The position numbers were made by a program, and so were the translations under genes. 64,000 nt of DNA, from assembly GCF_900103195.1 (NCBI RefSeq), contig NZ_FMWU01000007.1, positions 160,111 to 224,110 of the forward strand, read 5' to 3'. Below the pieces are notes generated by a model that searched no databases, was not told the DNA's origin, and worked only from the letters and a program-made list of their open reading frames with translations. Shown here piece after piece: positions 38,193 to 47,637 of this stretch. This DNA is from Methylobacterium sp. UNC378MF. Lineage in GTDB: Bacteria > Pseudomonadota > Alphaproteobacteria > Rhizobiales > Beijerinckiaceae. Every line of letters begins with the position of its first letter. Within the stretch, counting starts at the first letter, position 1.

Positions 38193-39215
38193 GTGATTGT
38201 GCTGCGTCTCGCCCTCCTGCTGAAACGGTCTTACCCGCGCCTCGCGGGCTTCGCCATGATCCCGGTGATCCGGGCCCTGGTCCTGCTGGCGCGGGGCCTC
38301 GGACCGGTGCGCTCCACGGCGCTCGGCGCCGCATTGCTGCGCACGCTCGGGCCGCTGCTGCCGGCGCACCGCACCGCAATGGCGAACCTGCGCGCGGCCT
38401 TTCCCGACATGACGGATGCGGAGCGGAGGCGGATCGCCCTGGAGGCCTGGGAGAATCTCGGGCGGACGGGGGCCGAATACGCCCATCTCGACACCCTGTT
38501 CGATTACGATCCTGCCGGCGCCGGGCCGATGCGGACCGAGGTCTCGGGGATCGAGCACTTCTACGCCCTGCGCGACGACGGCCGGCCGGGTCTGATCTTC
38601 TCGGCGCATCTGGCGAACTGGGAATTGCCGGGGATCTGCGCGGCCCGGTTCGGCCTGGATGCGACCGCGGTGTTCCGCCCGCCGAACAATCCCGCAGCCG
38701 CGCGCCTCGTCCAGGAGGTCAGGCGGCGGACGATGGGCGGGCTCGCCGCATCGACGCCGGGCGCCGTCTTCGCCATGCGCGACGTGGTCGAGAATGGCGG
38801 CCATCTTGGCCAGCTGATCGACCAGCACTTCACCCGCGGCGTCGTGGTGACCTTCCTGGGCCGGCCGTGCCTCGCCAACCCGCTGCTCGCCAAGCTCGCC
38901 CGCCACTACGACTGCCCGGTGCACGGCGTGCGCGTCGTCCGCCTCCCGGAAGGCCGCTTCCGCCTCGACCTGACGCCGCCCCTCGACCTGCCCAGGGCCG
39001 CCGACGGGACCGTCGACGTCGCCGGCGCCATGCAGGCGATGACATCCGTCGTCGAGGGCTGGGTGCGGGAGAATCCCGGCCAGTGGCTTTGGATGCATCG
39101 CCGCTGGCGGCCCGACATGCTGCCCAAGCCGAAAGTGGCGCCGGCGCCACTTCAACCGATGGTAGAGGCCTCTCAAGCCAACGTGATTTCACCTTCGGCC
39201 TCCCAGACGGTCTGA
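38193..39215 (+). CDS. LpxXL-like lipid A acyltransferase
   Basis: A 340-residue inner-membrane LPLAT acyltransferase of the HtrB/LpxXL branch. The catalytic HX4E motif is HLANWE, followed by the FRPPNNPAAARLV and LIDQHFTRGVVVTFLG blocks and the C-terminal NPGQWLWMHRRW, all matching lipid A late acyltransferases. LpxXL attaches the very long hydroxy fatty acid to lipid A in rhizobia. GTG 38193 starts the hydrophobic N-terminus; GTG 38199 is possible. A 7-bp stem (38152-38158 with 38173-38179) lies just before it. The C-terminal ~30 residues extend past the usual end. Confidence 0.85.
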   Translation: MIVLRLALLLKRSYPRLAGFAMIPVIRALVLLARGLGPVRSTALGAALLRTLGPLLPAHRTAMANLRAAFPDMTDAERRRIALEAWENLGRTGAEYAHLDTLFDYDPAGAGPMRTEVSGIEHFYALRDDGRPGLIFSAHLANWELPGICAARFGLDATAVFRPPNNPAAARLVQEVRRRTMGGLAASTPGAVFAMRDVVENGGHLGQLIDQHFTRGVVVTFLGRPCLANPLLAKLARHYDCPVHGVRVVRLPEGRFRLDLTPPLDLPRAADGTVDVAGAMQAMTSVVEGWVRENPGQWLWMHRRWRPDMLPKPKVAPAPLQPMVEASQANVISPSASQTV

Positions 39216-39222
39216 TGGATCG

Positions 39223-39990
39223 ATGACGCCCCGGCACCGCGCCCCGACCCGCGACCGCCGCGCGCTCCGCGCTGCGCTGCTTGCCTGCGCGACGATGGCC
39301 GCGATACCGGCGCGGGCCGAGCCGGTTCGCGCCGTGGTGGAAATGTTCACCAGCCAGGGATGCGGGGCCTGCCGGTCCGCCGATCCGGTTCTGCGCGACC
39401 TCGCCCACAAGCCCGGGGTCATCGCGCTGACATTGCCGGTGACCTACTGGGACTATCTCGGCTGGAAGGACACGCTGGCGCTGCGGCCGCTGACCGAGCG
39501 CCAGCGCGCCTACGCGCGGGGGCGCGGTGCCCGACAGGTCTTCACGCCCCAGGTCGTGGTCGATGGCAACAGCTTCGCCGTCGGGTCCGACCGCCCGGCC
39601 CTCGACCGGCTGATCCGCGAAGCCTGCCAGCGCGGCGGGCTGCCGGTACCGGTGCGTGGGGAGACGAAGGGCGACCGGATCCTCGTGGAGGTCGGCGCTG
39701 CCCCGGAAGCCAAGACCGAAATCCGCGGCGATGTGTGGCTCGTGCCGGTGCTGCGCAGCCGCGCCATCGCCATTGCGGCCGGGGAGAATGGCGGCCGGAC
39801 CGCGACCTACGTCAACGTTGTGCGGGGCATGCAGCGCCTCGGCCCGTGGACCGGCCAGCCGGCCCGGTTCGAGGTGCCCGACACCCAGGCCCGCGTCGCC
39901 GACGCGGATAGCTGGGTCGTCCTTCTGCAGGGCGCCGCCGACGGCAAGCCGGGCCGCATCCTCGGGGCCGCGAAAGGGCCGGGACTGTAG
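39223..39990 (+). CDS. DUF1223 thioredoxin-like exported protein
   Basis: A 255-residue periplasmic protein with a signal peptide of about 30 residues (ACATMAAIPARA). The mature start VVEMFTSQGCGACRSADP contains a CGAC redox-like motif of the DUF1223 family, which has a thioredoxin-like fold; PVTYWDYLGWKDTLA and FTPQVVVDG are also characteristic. Function unproven. It begins 7 bases after lpxXL and is probably in the same transcript. Confidence 0.85.
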   Translation: MTPRHRAPTRDRRALRAALLACATMAAIPARAEPVRAVVEMFTSQGCGACRSADPVLRDLAHKPGVIALTLPVTYWDYLGWKDTLALRPLTERQRAYARGRGARQVFTPQVVVDGNSFAVGSDRPALDRLIREACQRGGLPVPVRGETKGDRILVEVGAAPEAKTEIRGDVWLVPVLRSRAIAIAAGENGGRTATYVNVVRGMQRLGPWTGQPARFEVPDTQARVADADSWVVLLQGAADGKPGRILGAAKGPGL

Positions 39991-40225
39991 CGCGCAGCCT
40001 TCCCGCGACGCCGTTTCGGCGCGGTCGGGTCGATCGTGCCGGCCCGCCGCCCGTCGCGGCGGCCGAAGGCGACGCGGATCTGCACCAGCGGAGCGGAAAC
40101 GTTCGGCGACGGGCCGGGCGTCTGCGCAGGGCGGCGGGCCGGCTCGAACCGGTCGGTCGGCAGGCTCGTTGCATGAGGGTGGCCGTCCGCCGTTCCGCGC
40201 GGGCGCCCGTCATCGAGGGTCGGCC

Positions 40226-40942
40226 ATGCGGCGACGCCCGTTCCTGTCCGGGATGTTCGCCGCCCTGTCGCTGGCCGGCCGCCGTGCCCGGGCGGCCGAT
40301 GCGAGCGTCGACCTTCTCCTCGTCCTGGCGGCGGACGTGTCGCTCAGCATCAGCGAGGCGCGCTTCGACCTCGAGCGCAGGGGCTATGCCGAGGCTTTCA
40401 GCGATCCGCGCGTGCTGCGCGCCATCGGCGATGGCCCGACCGGGCGCATCGGCGTCGCCCTGTTCGACTGGGCCGGCCCCGGCGAGCAGCAGGTCGCGGT
40501 CGACTGGATGGTGGTCGGCTCGGCGCGGGATGCGGCGGATTTCGCCGCGCGTCTGCTCGCCGTGCCGCGTCCGTTCTACGGCCGCACCGCGATCGGATCG
40601 GCGATCGGATTCGCCACCGACCTGCTGGCCCGCGCGCCGTTCCGCGCCGAAAGGCGGGTGATCGACATCTCGGGGGACGGCACCGGCAATGCCGGACGCC
40701 CCATCGCCGAGGCCCGCGACGCCGCCGTGGCGGCGGGCATCACGGTGAACGGCATCGTCATCCTCACCGAACCGGAGGGGATGCCGGCCTTCCTGAAGGA
40801 GCACACCAATCCGGCGGGCGGTCTGGCGGCGTACTACCGGAGCGTCGTGATCGGCGGGGAGGGCGCCTTCGTGATGACCGCCGAGAGCTTCGCCGCCTTC
40901 GGCCGCTCGCTGATCGCCAAACTGGTGCGTGAGATCTCCTGA
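40226..40942 (+). CDS. DUF1194 von Willebrand factor A protein
   Basis: A 238-residue exported protein. The Arg-rich N-terminus with a hydrophobic stretch ending ARA (about 1-24) is a signal peptide, possibly Tat-like (RRRPFLSG). The mature domain is VWA-like with a complete MIDAS start DVSLS (D37, S39, S41) and later IDISGDGTGN. DUF1194 proteins are widespread in Rhizobiales with no known role. It ends 32 bases before the M81 gene on the same strand, but a functional link is not evident. Confidence 0.82.
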   Translation: MRRRPFLSGMFAALSLAGRRARAADASVDLLLVLAADVSLSISEARFDLERRGYAEAFSDPRVLRAIGDGPTGRIGVALFDWAGPGEQQVAVDWMVVGSARDAADFAARLLAVPRPFYGRTAIGSAIGFATDLLARAPFRAERRVIDISGDGTGNAGRPIAEARDAAVAAGITVNGIVILTEPEGMPAFLKEHTNPAGGLAAYYRSVVIGGEGAFVMTAESFAAFGRSLIAKLVREIS

Positions 40943-40974
40943 CCGTTACCCGGATTCCAGAGGGCCGACCATCG

Positions 40975-42483
40975 ATGCGCCTTGCCGTTCTCCAGTTCAC
41001 GCATGAGACCGTGACGTTCCTGCCGAACGACACGACCCGGGACGACTTCCTCTATCCCGGCTCGCCGGCCGCCGGGGCGACACTGCTCGCCACCGATCCC
41101 AAGGGCTACATGGGCGGCTTCGTGCAGGTGGCGCGGGAATATGACGGTGTCGAGCTGGTGGGCATCACCTCGCCGCTCTGGCCGCGGACCGGCACGGCCT
41201 CCGGCTGGATCACCGCGGACGCCTACGCACATTTCCTCGGGCTCATGGTCGCGGAGTTGCGGGCGCAGGGGCCCTTCGACGGCGTCTATCTCGCGCTTCA
41301 CGGCGCGATGGCGGTGCGCGGCGTCTCCCGGCCGGAGGCCGACATCGCCCGCCAGGTCCGCGCGGCGGTGGGCGAGCGGGCGATCCTGGTCGGGACCTTC
41401 GACCTGCACGGCAACGAGGATGCGGCCTTCCTCGACCATGCCGACATGGCCTTCGCGGTGAAGTACTTCCCGCATTACGACGGTCACCTCCAGGGTCAGC
41501 GCGCCGCCCGGATGATGGTCCGCGCCGTGCGCGGCGACTTCCGACCGGCGCATCGCACCCTGAAGGTGCCGATCCTCTCGCCCACCGTCGTGCAATGGAC
41601 CGGCGCCCCGCCCTGGTCCGACCTCGTGCAGCGGGCCCTCGTCTGGGAGGCGCGCGAGCCGGACGTGTTCGTCAACGTCTTCTTCGGCTTCCCGTGGGGT
41701 GACGCACCGGATGGCGGGATGACCGTCCAAGTCATCACCAACGACGACCCGGGCCTCGCCGACCGGGTCGCGCGGGACGTCGCGGATTTCGCGTGGCGGC
41801 ATCGGCGCGCGCTGCTCGAGGCGACACGGATCCATCCGATAGCCGAGGGCGTGCGCCTCGCCCGGGAGGCGGTCGCCGAAGGTGCCGCGCCGGTCGTCCT
41901 CGCCGACCATAGCGACCGGTCCGGCCGGGCGACCTGGCTGCTGCGCGAGATCCTCCGGCAAGGTCTGGCGCGCGCGCTCATCGCCACCGTCGCGGCGCCG
42001 GAGATCCTGGCGGCGATGGACGGCGTCGCCACCGGCGACCCGTTCGACGCATCAGTCGGAGGCGGCGGCGACCCCTCGGCGGGTGATCCGGTGCGGATCA
42101 CCGGAACCGTGCTGCGCGTCGTCGCGGCGCCGGAGCCCGGCGTTGCCGGGAGCGGCGGTGGCGGCGGGCGCTGGATCTGCGTCGCCTTCGGGAGCGGCAA
42201 CGTGCTCGTCCTGAGCCCGCAGCTCGCGCAGATCGTCGAGCCCGACGAGTTGTGGCGCCTCGGCCTGGAGCCCGTCGATTTCGATGTCGTGGCGATCAAG
42301 TCGCGGGTCCATTTCCGGCGAGGCTTCGACGACAGCGGCTATGCCCGCACGATTCTGCTGGTTGAGCCCCCGGAGCCGTTCCTCGGCACGGTGCGGGTCG
42401 ATCACCTCGCCTACGAGCAGATGCGGGTCGCCGATTTCTACCCCTACGGCGATCCGGCCGGCCCGGTCCCGTCCGGTCGGTGA
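40975..42483 (+). CDS. M81 family metallopeptidase (MlrC-like)
   Basis: A 502-residue cytoplasmic protein of the MlrC family. The N-terminal half has FTHETVTFLP and DGVYLALHGAM, then GTFDLHGNEDAAF with zinc-ligand candidates and KYFPHYDGHLQG; the C-terminal half has VLADHSDRSGRATWLLREIL. MlrC is known for cleaving linear microcystin fragments, but most members lie in small catabolic gene sets and probably act on other amide-containing metabolites. The ATG follows the DUF1194 gene by 32 bases. Downstream partners are an Ldh-family dehydrogenase and a UxaA-family dehydratase. Confidence 0.88.
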   Translation: MRLAVLQFTHETVTFLPNDTTRDDFLYPGSPAAGATLLATDPKGYMGGFVQVAREYDGVELVGITSPLWPRTGTASGWITADAYAHFLGLMVAELRAQGPFDGVYLALHGAMAVRGVSRPEADIARQVRAAVGERAILVGTFDLHGNEDAAFLDHADMAFAVKYFPHYDGHLQGQRAARMMVRAVRGDFRPAHRTLKVPILSPTVVQWTGAPPWSDLVQRALVWEAREPDVFVNVFFGFPWGDAPDGGMTVQVITNDDPGLADRVARDVADFAWRHRRALLEATRIHPIAEGVRLAREAVAEGAAPVVLADHSDRSGRATWLLREILRQGLARALIATVAAPEILAAMDGVATGDPFDASVGGGGDPSAGDPVRITGTVLRVVAAPEPGVAGSGGGGGRWICVAFGSGNVLVLSPQLAQIVEPDELWRLGLEPVDFDVVAIKSRVHFRRGFDDSGYARTILLVEPPEPFLGTVRVDHLAYEQMRVADFYPYGDPAGPVPSGR

Positions 42484-42603
42484 CCGGTCCCGCGGGGACG
42501 ACAGGTGGCGGCCGCCGTCACCGCCGGGTGCTCGCCCTGCACGTCCGGGAACGCTAGGCTCGTCCCGCACGCGCTCGGTGAAGCGCGGCGAGGGAGAGAC
42601 GGA

Positions 42604-43674
42604 ATGCGGATCTCGGCCGACCGGCTGACCGACTATGTGCGGGATATCTTCGTGCGCGAGGGCTGTGCCGAGCCCGAGGCCGAGCGGATCGGCCGGTTCC
42701 TCGTGGGGGCGAACCTCACCGGCCACGACAGCCACGGCGTCGTCCGCGTCACCCGCTACGTCGAATGGCTGCGCGCCGGGGAGGTCGAGGCCGGGCGCAC
42801 GCCCGAGATTGTCACGGACGCCCCGTGCTTCGCCCTCTTGGACGCCCATTACGGGTTCGGTCAGACAGCCGGCCCCTACGCCACCGATCTCGGAATCGCC
42901 AAGGCGCGGGAGAACGGGGTCGCGATCGTCGCCCTCCGGCATGCCGGGCATCTCGGCCGCATCGGCGAGTGGGCCGAGCGGGCGGCGGCGGCCGGCCTGG
43001 TCTCGGTCCATTTCGTCAACGTGGCGGGCAGCCTTCTCGTGGCGCCCTTCGGTTCGGTGGAGCGCCGGTTCTCCACAGCACCCTTCGCGGCCGGCTTTCC
43101 GGTCCCGGGAGGCGAGCCGATCATCCTCGACTTCGCCACCTCCCTGGTCGCCGAGGGCAAGGTGCTCGTCGCCTCCCGCGGCGGCAAGCCGCTGCCGGAG
43201 GGCGCTCTGATCGAGCCCGACGGCCGCCTGAGCGCCGATCCGGCGACCTTGTTCGGACCGCTGGAGGGCGTTGAGCGCGATAACCAGCGTGGTGGCGGGG
43301 CGATCCGGGCCTTCGGCGAGCACAAGGGGTCGGGCCTCGCGCTGATGTGCGAGCTGCTCGCCGGCGCGCTCACCGGCTCCGGCACCGCCGGGCCCGGGCA
43401 ACGCCGGATCTGCAACGGCATGCTGTCGATCTACGTCACGCCCGCCGCCCTCGGCACCGAGGATGCGCTCGCGACCGAGACCCGGGCCTATCTCGACTTC
43501 TTCAAAAGCGCCAAGCCGATGCCCGGCGCCGAGGTCCTGCTGCCGGGCGAGCCGGAGCGGCGGATGCGCGCCGAACGCCTCGCCGAGGGCGTGCCCCTGC
43601 CCGAGCCCGTCTGGGAGACCCTGCTCGCCGCCGGCCGGCCGCACGGCCTAGACGGCAATGCCTACCGCGCCTGA
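42604..43674 (+). CDS. Ldh-family (malate/L-lactate-type) NAD(P) oxidoreductase
   Basis: A 356-residue enzyme of the non-Rossmann malate/lactate dehydrogenase family, which also covers sulfolactate, ureidoglycolate and diketogulonate reductases. GANLTGHDSHGVVRVTRYVE carries the conserved DSHG; ALRHAGHLGRIGEWAERAA has the catalytic His region, and ILDFATSLVAEGKV follows. ATG 42604 is preceded by GGGAGAG. It should reduce or oxidise a 2-hydroxy acid; the substrate is unknown but may be shared with the neighbouring UxaA-family protein. Confidence 0.9.
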   Translation: MRISADRLTDYVRDIFVREGCAEPEAERIGRFLVGANLTGHDSHGVVRVTRYVEWLRAGEVEAGRTPEIVTDAPCFALLDAHYGFGQTAGPYATDLGIAKARENGVAIVALRHAGHLGRIGEWAERAAAAGLVSVHFVNVAGSLLVAPFGSVERRFSTAPFAAGFPVPGGEPIILDFATSLVAEGKVLVASRGGKPLPEGALIEPDGRLSADPATLFGPLEGVERDNQRGGGAIRAFGEHKGSGLALMCELLAGALTGSGTAGPGQRRICNGMLSIYVTPAALGTEDALATETRAYLDFFKSAKPMPGAEVLLPGEPERRMRAERLAEGVPLPEPVWETLLAAGRPHGLDGNAYRA

Positions 43675-43781
43675 GCCGGCCAAGTCCGGCCGGCTTTGAC
43701 GTCGAAAGCCCGCGCCCCGGGCCTGCGCCCCGTGGCGGCGCGCTGATGGCGGGCAGCCCGAGCACATCCCAGGAGAGTTCG

Positions 43782-45305
43782 ATGTCCAGCTACCCCGTGA
43801 TCACCCTCCGGCCGGCCGACGGCGTGGCCGTGGCGCGCAGCGCCATCGCGCCGGGCACCCCGATCGCCGACGGCGTAACGGCCGCGGAGCGGATCCCGGC
43901 CGGCCACAAGGTCGCAATCCGCGATCACCGCAGCGGCGAGCCGGTGACCAAATACGGCCAGATCATCGGCTTCGCGAAAGACGACATCGCGGCCGGCCGG
44001 CACGTCCATGGCCACAATCTCGGGATGGGCGAGTTCGCCCGGGACTACGCGTTCGGGGTTGATGCCACACCGACGCGGCTCGTCGCGCCGCCGGCGACCT
44101 TCCAGGGCATCCGCCGCCCCGACGGGCGCGTGGCCACCCGAAACTATGTCGGCATCCTCACCTCGGTGAATTGCAGCGCCCACGTGGCCGACCTGATCGC
44201 CGACGCGTTCCGGCGCCACCCGATCCTCGGCCTCGACCCGCTCGCCGCCTACCCGAACGTCGACGGCGTGGTGGCGCTGACTCACAAGACCGGCTGCGGC
44301 ATGGCAATGGGCGAGCCGCTGCGGCTCCTGCGCCGGACGCTCGCGGGCTACGCGCGGCACGTCAACTTCTCGCACATCGTGATGATCGGGCTCGGCTGCG
44401 AGGTGAACCAGATCGGCGCCTTCCTGGAGGAGCAGGGGCTCGGCGACCGGATCCGCAGCATGAACATCCAGAGTCTCGGCGGCACCCGGAAGACCGTTGA
44501 GGCCGGGATCGACTTCGTGAGGGGCATCCTGGCCGAGGCGGACGTCGTCCAGCGCGAGCCCGTGCCCGCGAGCGAGCTGATCGTCGCCCTGCAATGTGGC
44601 GGCTCGGACGGGTATTCGGGCGTCTCGGCCAACCCGGCGCTGGGAATCGCCAGCGACCTCGTGGTGCAGAACGGCGGCACGGTGATCCTGTCGGAGACCA
44701 CCGAGACCTACGGGGCCGAGCACCTGTTTACCCGCCGCGCCGTCAGCCCGGAGGTCGGCCAGAAGCTCGTCGACCTGATGCATTGGTGGGAGGAATACAC
44801 CCGCAAGGAGGGGTCGGAGATCGACGCCAACCCGTCCCCGGGCAACAAGGCCGGCGGCCTGACCACGATCCTGGAGAAGTCGCTCGGCGCCATGGCGAAG
44901 GCGGGCAGCACCAACCTCGTCGATGTGCTGCGCTACGCCGATCCGGTCACCGCCAAGGGCTTCGTGTTCATGGACACGCCCGGCTACGATCCGGTCTCGG
45001 CCACCGGGCAGGTGGCGGGCGGGGCGAACCTCGTCTGCTTCACCACCGGACGCGGCAGCGTCTTCGGCTGCAAGCCGTCACCGTCGATCAAGATCGCCAC
45101 GAATTCCGCCATGTATCGGCGGCTCGAAGAGGACATGGACGTGAATTGCGGCACGATCCTCGACGGCGAGGAGACCGTCGAGCAGGCCGGGCGCCGGATC
45201 TTCGACCTGATCCTGCGGGTCGCCGGCGGCGAGCGGACGAAGAGCGAGCAGTTCGATTTCGGGTCATCGGAATTCGCGCCCTGGCAGATCGGCGCGACCG
45301 TGTGA
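43782..45305 (+). CDS. UxaA/GarD-family sugar acid dehydratase
   Basis: A 507-residue hydro-lyase. The N-terminal ~95 residues form a SAF domain (VAVARSAIAPGTPIADGVTA then HVHGHNLG) and the rest is the UxaA catalytic domain, with NYVGILTSVNCSAHV, HKTGCGMAMG, GLGCEVNQI, LQCGGSDGYSG and TNSAMYRRLEEDMDVNCG. The family covers altronate and galactarate dehydratases and the large subunit of sulfolactate sulfo-lyase. The fused layout fits a sugar-acid or hydroxy-acid dehydratase, with cysteines suitable for metal binding. AGGAG lies upstream of ATG 43782. Confidence 0.9.
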   Translation: MSSYPVITLRPADGVAVARSAIAPGTPIADGVTAAERIPAGHKVAIRDHRSGEPVTKYGQIIGFAKDDIAAGRHVHGHNLGMGEFARDYAFGVDATPTRLVAPPATFQGIRRPDGRVATRNYVGILTSVNCSAHVADLIADAFRRHPILGLDPLAAYPNVDGVVALTHKTGCGMAMGEPLRLLRRTLAGYARHVNFSHIVMIGLGCEVNQIGAFLEEQGLGDRIRSMNIQSLGGTRKTVEAGIDFVRGILAEADVVQREPVPASELIVALQCGGSDGYSGVSANPALGIASDLVVQNGGTVILSETTETYGAEHLFTRRAVSPEVGQKLVDLMHWWEEYTRKEGSEIDANPSPGNKAGGLTTILEKSLGAMAKAGSTNLVDVLRYADPVTAKGFVFMDTPGYDPVSATGQVAGGANLVCFTTGRGSVFGCKPSPSIKIATNSAMYRRLEEDMDVNCGTILDGEETVEQAGRRIFDLILRVAGGERTKSEQFDFGSSEFAPWQIGATV

Positions 45306-45342
45306 ACCGTCGTGGCATCGCCTCTCGCGGCCGTCGGGAGAC

Positions 45343-46389
45343 CTACAGATCCGTTCGCACCACGTGCGGGAAGCCCAGGATGAAGTCCGGGCCGAAGGCG
45401 GTGACCGGCGTGTGGAATCCCGGGGCGACATGCCCCGCCGCGACGCGCCGCGCGGCCTCCACGGCCGTCCAGACCGTCAGGGTATAACCCTCCGCGGTCT
45501 CCATCCGGCTCGCCGCGCGGCGGCCGGCGCCATCCCAGGCTTCTGCCAGGAAGGTGCTGCGGGCTCTCTGCCGCGCGGCCGCGGTCGGGCCGGCGGGCAG
45601 CCGGTCGATGCCGCGGTTGATCAGGCGCTGAGCGGTGCCGCCGGCTATGATCTTCCGGAGGCCGGCGGGCAGGCCGGCCGCGGCCGCCATCGCCGGAAAG
45701 GCCTCGAAATAGACATCGATGTTCGGGACCCGGGTCGAGTACCACGCGCTCGACACGTCGCCCCAGCCGAGGCCCACGGTCCGGCGCGGGCCGGAGCCGA
45801 AATCGGTGGTGGCGCGGGGCGGGCTCGGCAATTCGACGATGCGCCCATCGCGGCGCACCCGCGTCCCCCAGGCGATACCCTCCACCATGGTACGGGCCGT
45901 TCCGCGGCTGAAGCCGCCGAAGCCGCCGATGGAGATGCGCAGATGCGTCGCGCCGGGCAGCCGTCCGGCCACATGGGCGGCGAGGCAGTCGCTCGGCACC
46001 ACGTCGAAGCCGGCAGCGGGCAGGAGGACGATGCCGGCCGCCTTCGCCGCCGCATCCCGGGCCGCGAGGGACTCCAGCACCGCGATCTCGCCGGTGATGT
46101 CGACGTAATGGGCGCCTGCTGCGAGACAGGCTTCCGCCATCGGTTGCGCCGTCTTCGAGAACGGACCGGCCGCGTGGATCACCGCCGCCACGCCGGCGAG
46201 CGCAGCGCGCAGGGCCTCGGACTCGTCGAGCCCTGCGACCCGCATCTCCAGGCCCAGCCGGCCCGCGATCAGCCGCAGCGTATCCGCATTGCGCCCTGCC
46301 AGGATCGGTTTCAGGCCCTGGTCGACGGCGTGGGCGGCCAGGAGCTGCCCGGTATAGCCGGTGGCCCCGTAGATCAGGATCTCGCTCAT
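45343..46389 (-). CDS. Saccharopine dehydrogenase-like / trans-acting enoyl reductase family protein
   Basis: A 348-residue NAD(P)-binding protein. Its N-terminus ILIYGATGYTGQLLA is a Rossmann motif, and VIHAAGPFSKTAQPMAEACL with HYVDITGEIAV is typical of the saccharopine dehydrogenase-like superfamily. Members act as enoyl reductases or amino acid dehydrogenases; I cannot choose. It converges on the UxaA-like gene, 37 bases away, so it is a separate transcript. Confidence 0.82.
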   Translation of the reverse strand: MSEILIYGATGYTGQLLAAHAVDQGLKPILAGRNADTLRLIAGRLGLEMRVAGLDESEALRAALAGVAAVIHAAGPFSKTAQPMAEACLAAGAHYVDITGEIAVLESLAARDAAAKAAGIVLLPAAGFDVVPSDCLAAHVAGRLPGATHLRISIGGFGGFSRGTARTMVEGIAWGTRVRRDGRIVELPSPPRATTDFGSGPRRTVGLGWGDVSSAWYSTRVPNIDVYFEAFPAMAAAAGLPAGLRKIIAGGTAQRLINRGIDRLPAGPTAAARQRARSTFLAEAWDGAGRRAASRMETAEGYTLTVWTAVEAARRVAAGHVAPGFHTPVTAFGPDFILGFPHVVRTDL

Positions 46390-46530
46390 GGGGCGCTTCT
46401 GCCACCGCTTCCGCGCGTGTCAAAGCGCGCGGCATACGGCCTCTGCCGAGGGTAGGGATGCACCCATCGGAGCGCGACATGGCGGGCGACCCGGGACGTC
46501 GGACCCGCCGCGATCGGGAGCAGCGGTATC

Positions 46531-47343
46531 ATGTTCAAGCGAAACACCCGGCCGAGTGCATGGCGGGCCAGCGGACGGGCTGCCGGCTGGAGCGCTGTTC
46601 TCCTGGCTCTGGCCACGCCCACCTGGGCGGGTGAAGGACCCGCCATCCTGAAAGCGCCGTCCGATCTGACCGCCGGCATCGCGGCCATGCCGCAGATCGC
46701 TGCGCCGGCCGACGATGCCGAGCGGCGGATCAACGCGGCGGTGAAGCGCCTCGACGCGAAGGCCCTCGAGGCGGCGCGGGAATGCAAATCCGAGGGTGGA
46801 CAGTATGATTACTGGGAGCGGGCCGTCGATGCGCCGATGCGGGGCCCCCGCTTCCTGAGCTTCGTGATCACCGACAGCTGGCTCTGCGGCGGCCCGCACC
46901 CGAACAGCAACACGATGTCGATCGTCTACGACCTCACCACCGGCGCCCCGGTGGATTGGACCACGCTGCTGCCGGTTTCCCTGACCGGGAAGCTCGCCCT
47001 CGCCGAGGGCCCAGGTAGGACCAGAATGGTGACGCTCGCCTCCAAGAGGCTGCACGCCCTCTACCTCGCGGGCTATCGCCCCAAGACGGCCGGTTCGAAG
47101 ACGGACGACGCGGACAAGGAATGCCGTGAAGCGGTCACCGAGACCTATGATGGCCAGCCACCGGCCATGATGGCGTGGCTCGACGCCAAGGCCGGGGGCC
47201 TCGCGGTGCAGTTCGACCTGGTCCATGCCGTCCAGGCCTGCGCCGATACGGTGGTGATCCCCGTCGCCACGCTGCGCCGTGAAGGGGCCCAGCCCCTTCT
47301 TGCGGACGCACTGGAGGCCGCCCATGCGCAAGCCGTGAAGTGA
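46531..47343 (+). CDS. Exported hypothetical protein, DUF3298/RsiV-like
   Basis: A 270-residue protein with a signal peptide (about 1-33, ending TWA). The mature part has SFVITDSWLCGGPHPNSNT and IVYDLTTGAPVDWTTLLP, the pattern of the DUF3298 domain also present in the RsiV anti-sigma factor, which can bind lysozyme; here no cytoplasmic anti-sigma domain is present. Function unknown. It stands alone, followed by about 290 bases without a gene before putA. Confidence 0.72.
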   Translation: MFKRNTRPSAWRASGRAAGWSAVLLALATPTWAGEGPAILKAPSDLTAGIAAMPQIAAPADDAERRINAAVKRLDAKALEAARECKSEGGQYDYWERAVDAPMRGPRFLSFVITDSWLCGGPHPNSNTMSIVYDLTTGAPVDWTTLLPVSLTGKLALAEGPGRTRMVTLASKRLHALYLAGYRPKTAGSKTDDADKECREAVTETYDGQPPAMMAWLDAKAGGLAVQFDLVHAVQACADTVVIPVATLRREGAQPLLADALEAAHAQAVK

Positions 47344-47637
47344 CGGGATCGCGCGTCGGGCCTGTGGTCGTCCCGCGACCTCGTTCCCGGCCGGGTGGCG
47401 CATTCCGTCTCTCCGCGCGCCACCAGGGCTTTCGGGCCATTGGCAGTGGTTGCAAGACGACTTGCGCGGGCGGGTGCGCCGTCCCGGTGAAGGGAAGTCG
47501 CGCTCGGTCTCCACGGCCCATGACACGTCGGTCAGGACGGGCCGCCCGGACGGCCCCGGGCTTCGAACTGGACTCCAGAGGGTGTAGCCTCAGGCCGTGA
47601 CGGCGCGGCGGCACCGTCTCCTGTCGGAGGGCGGCCC

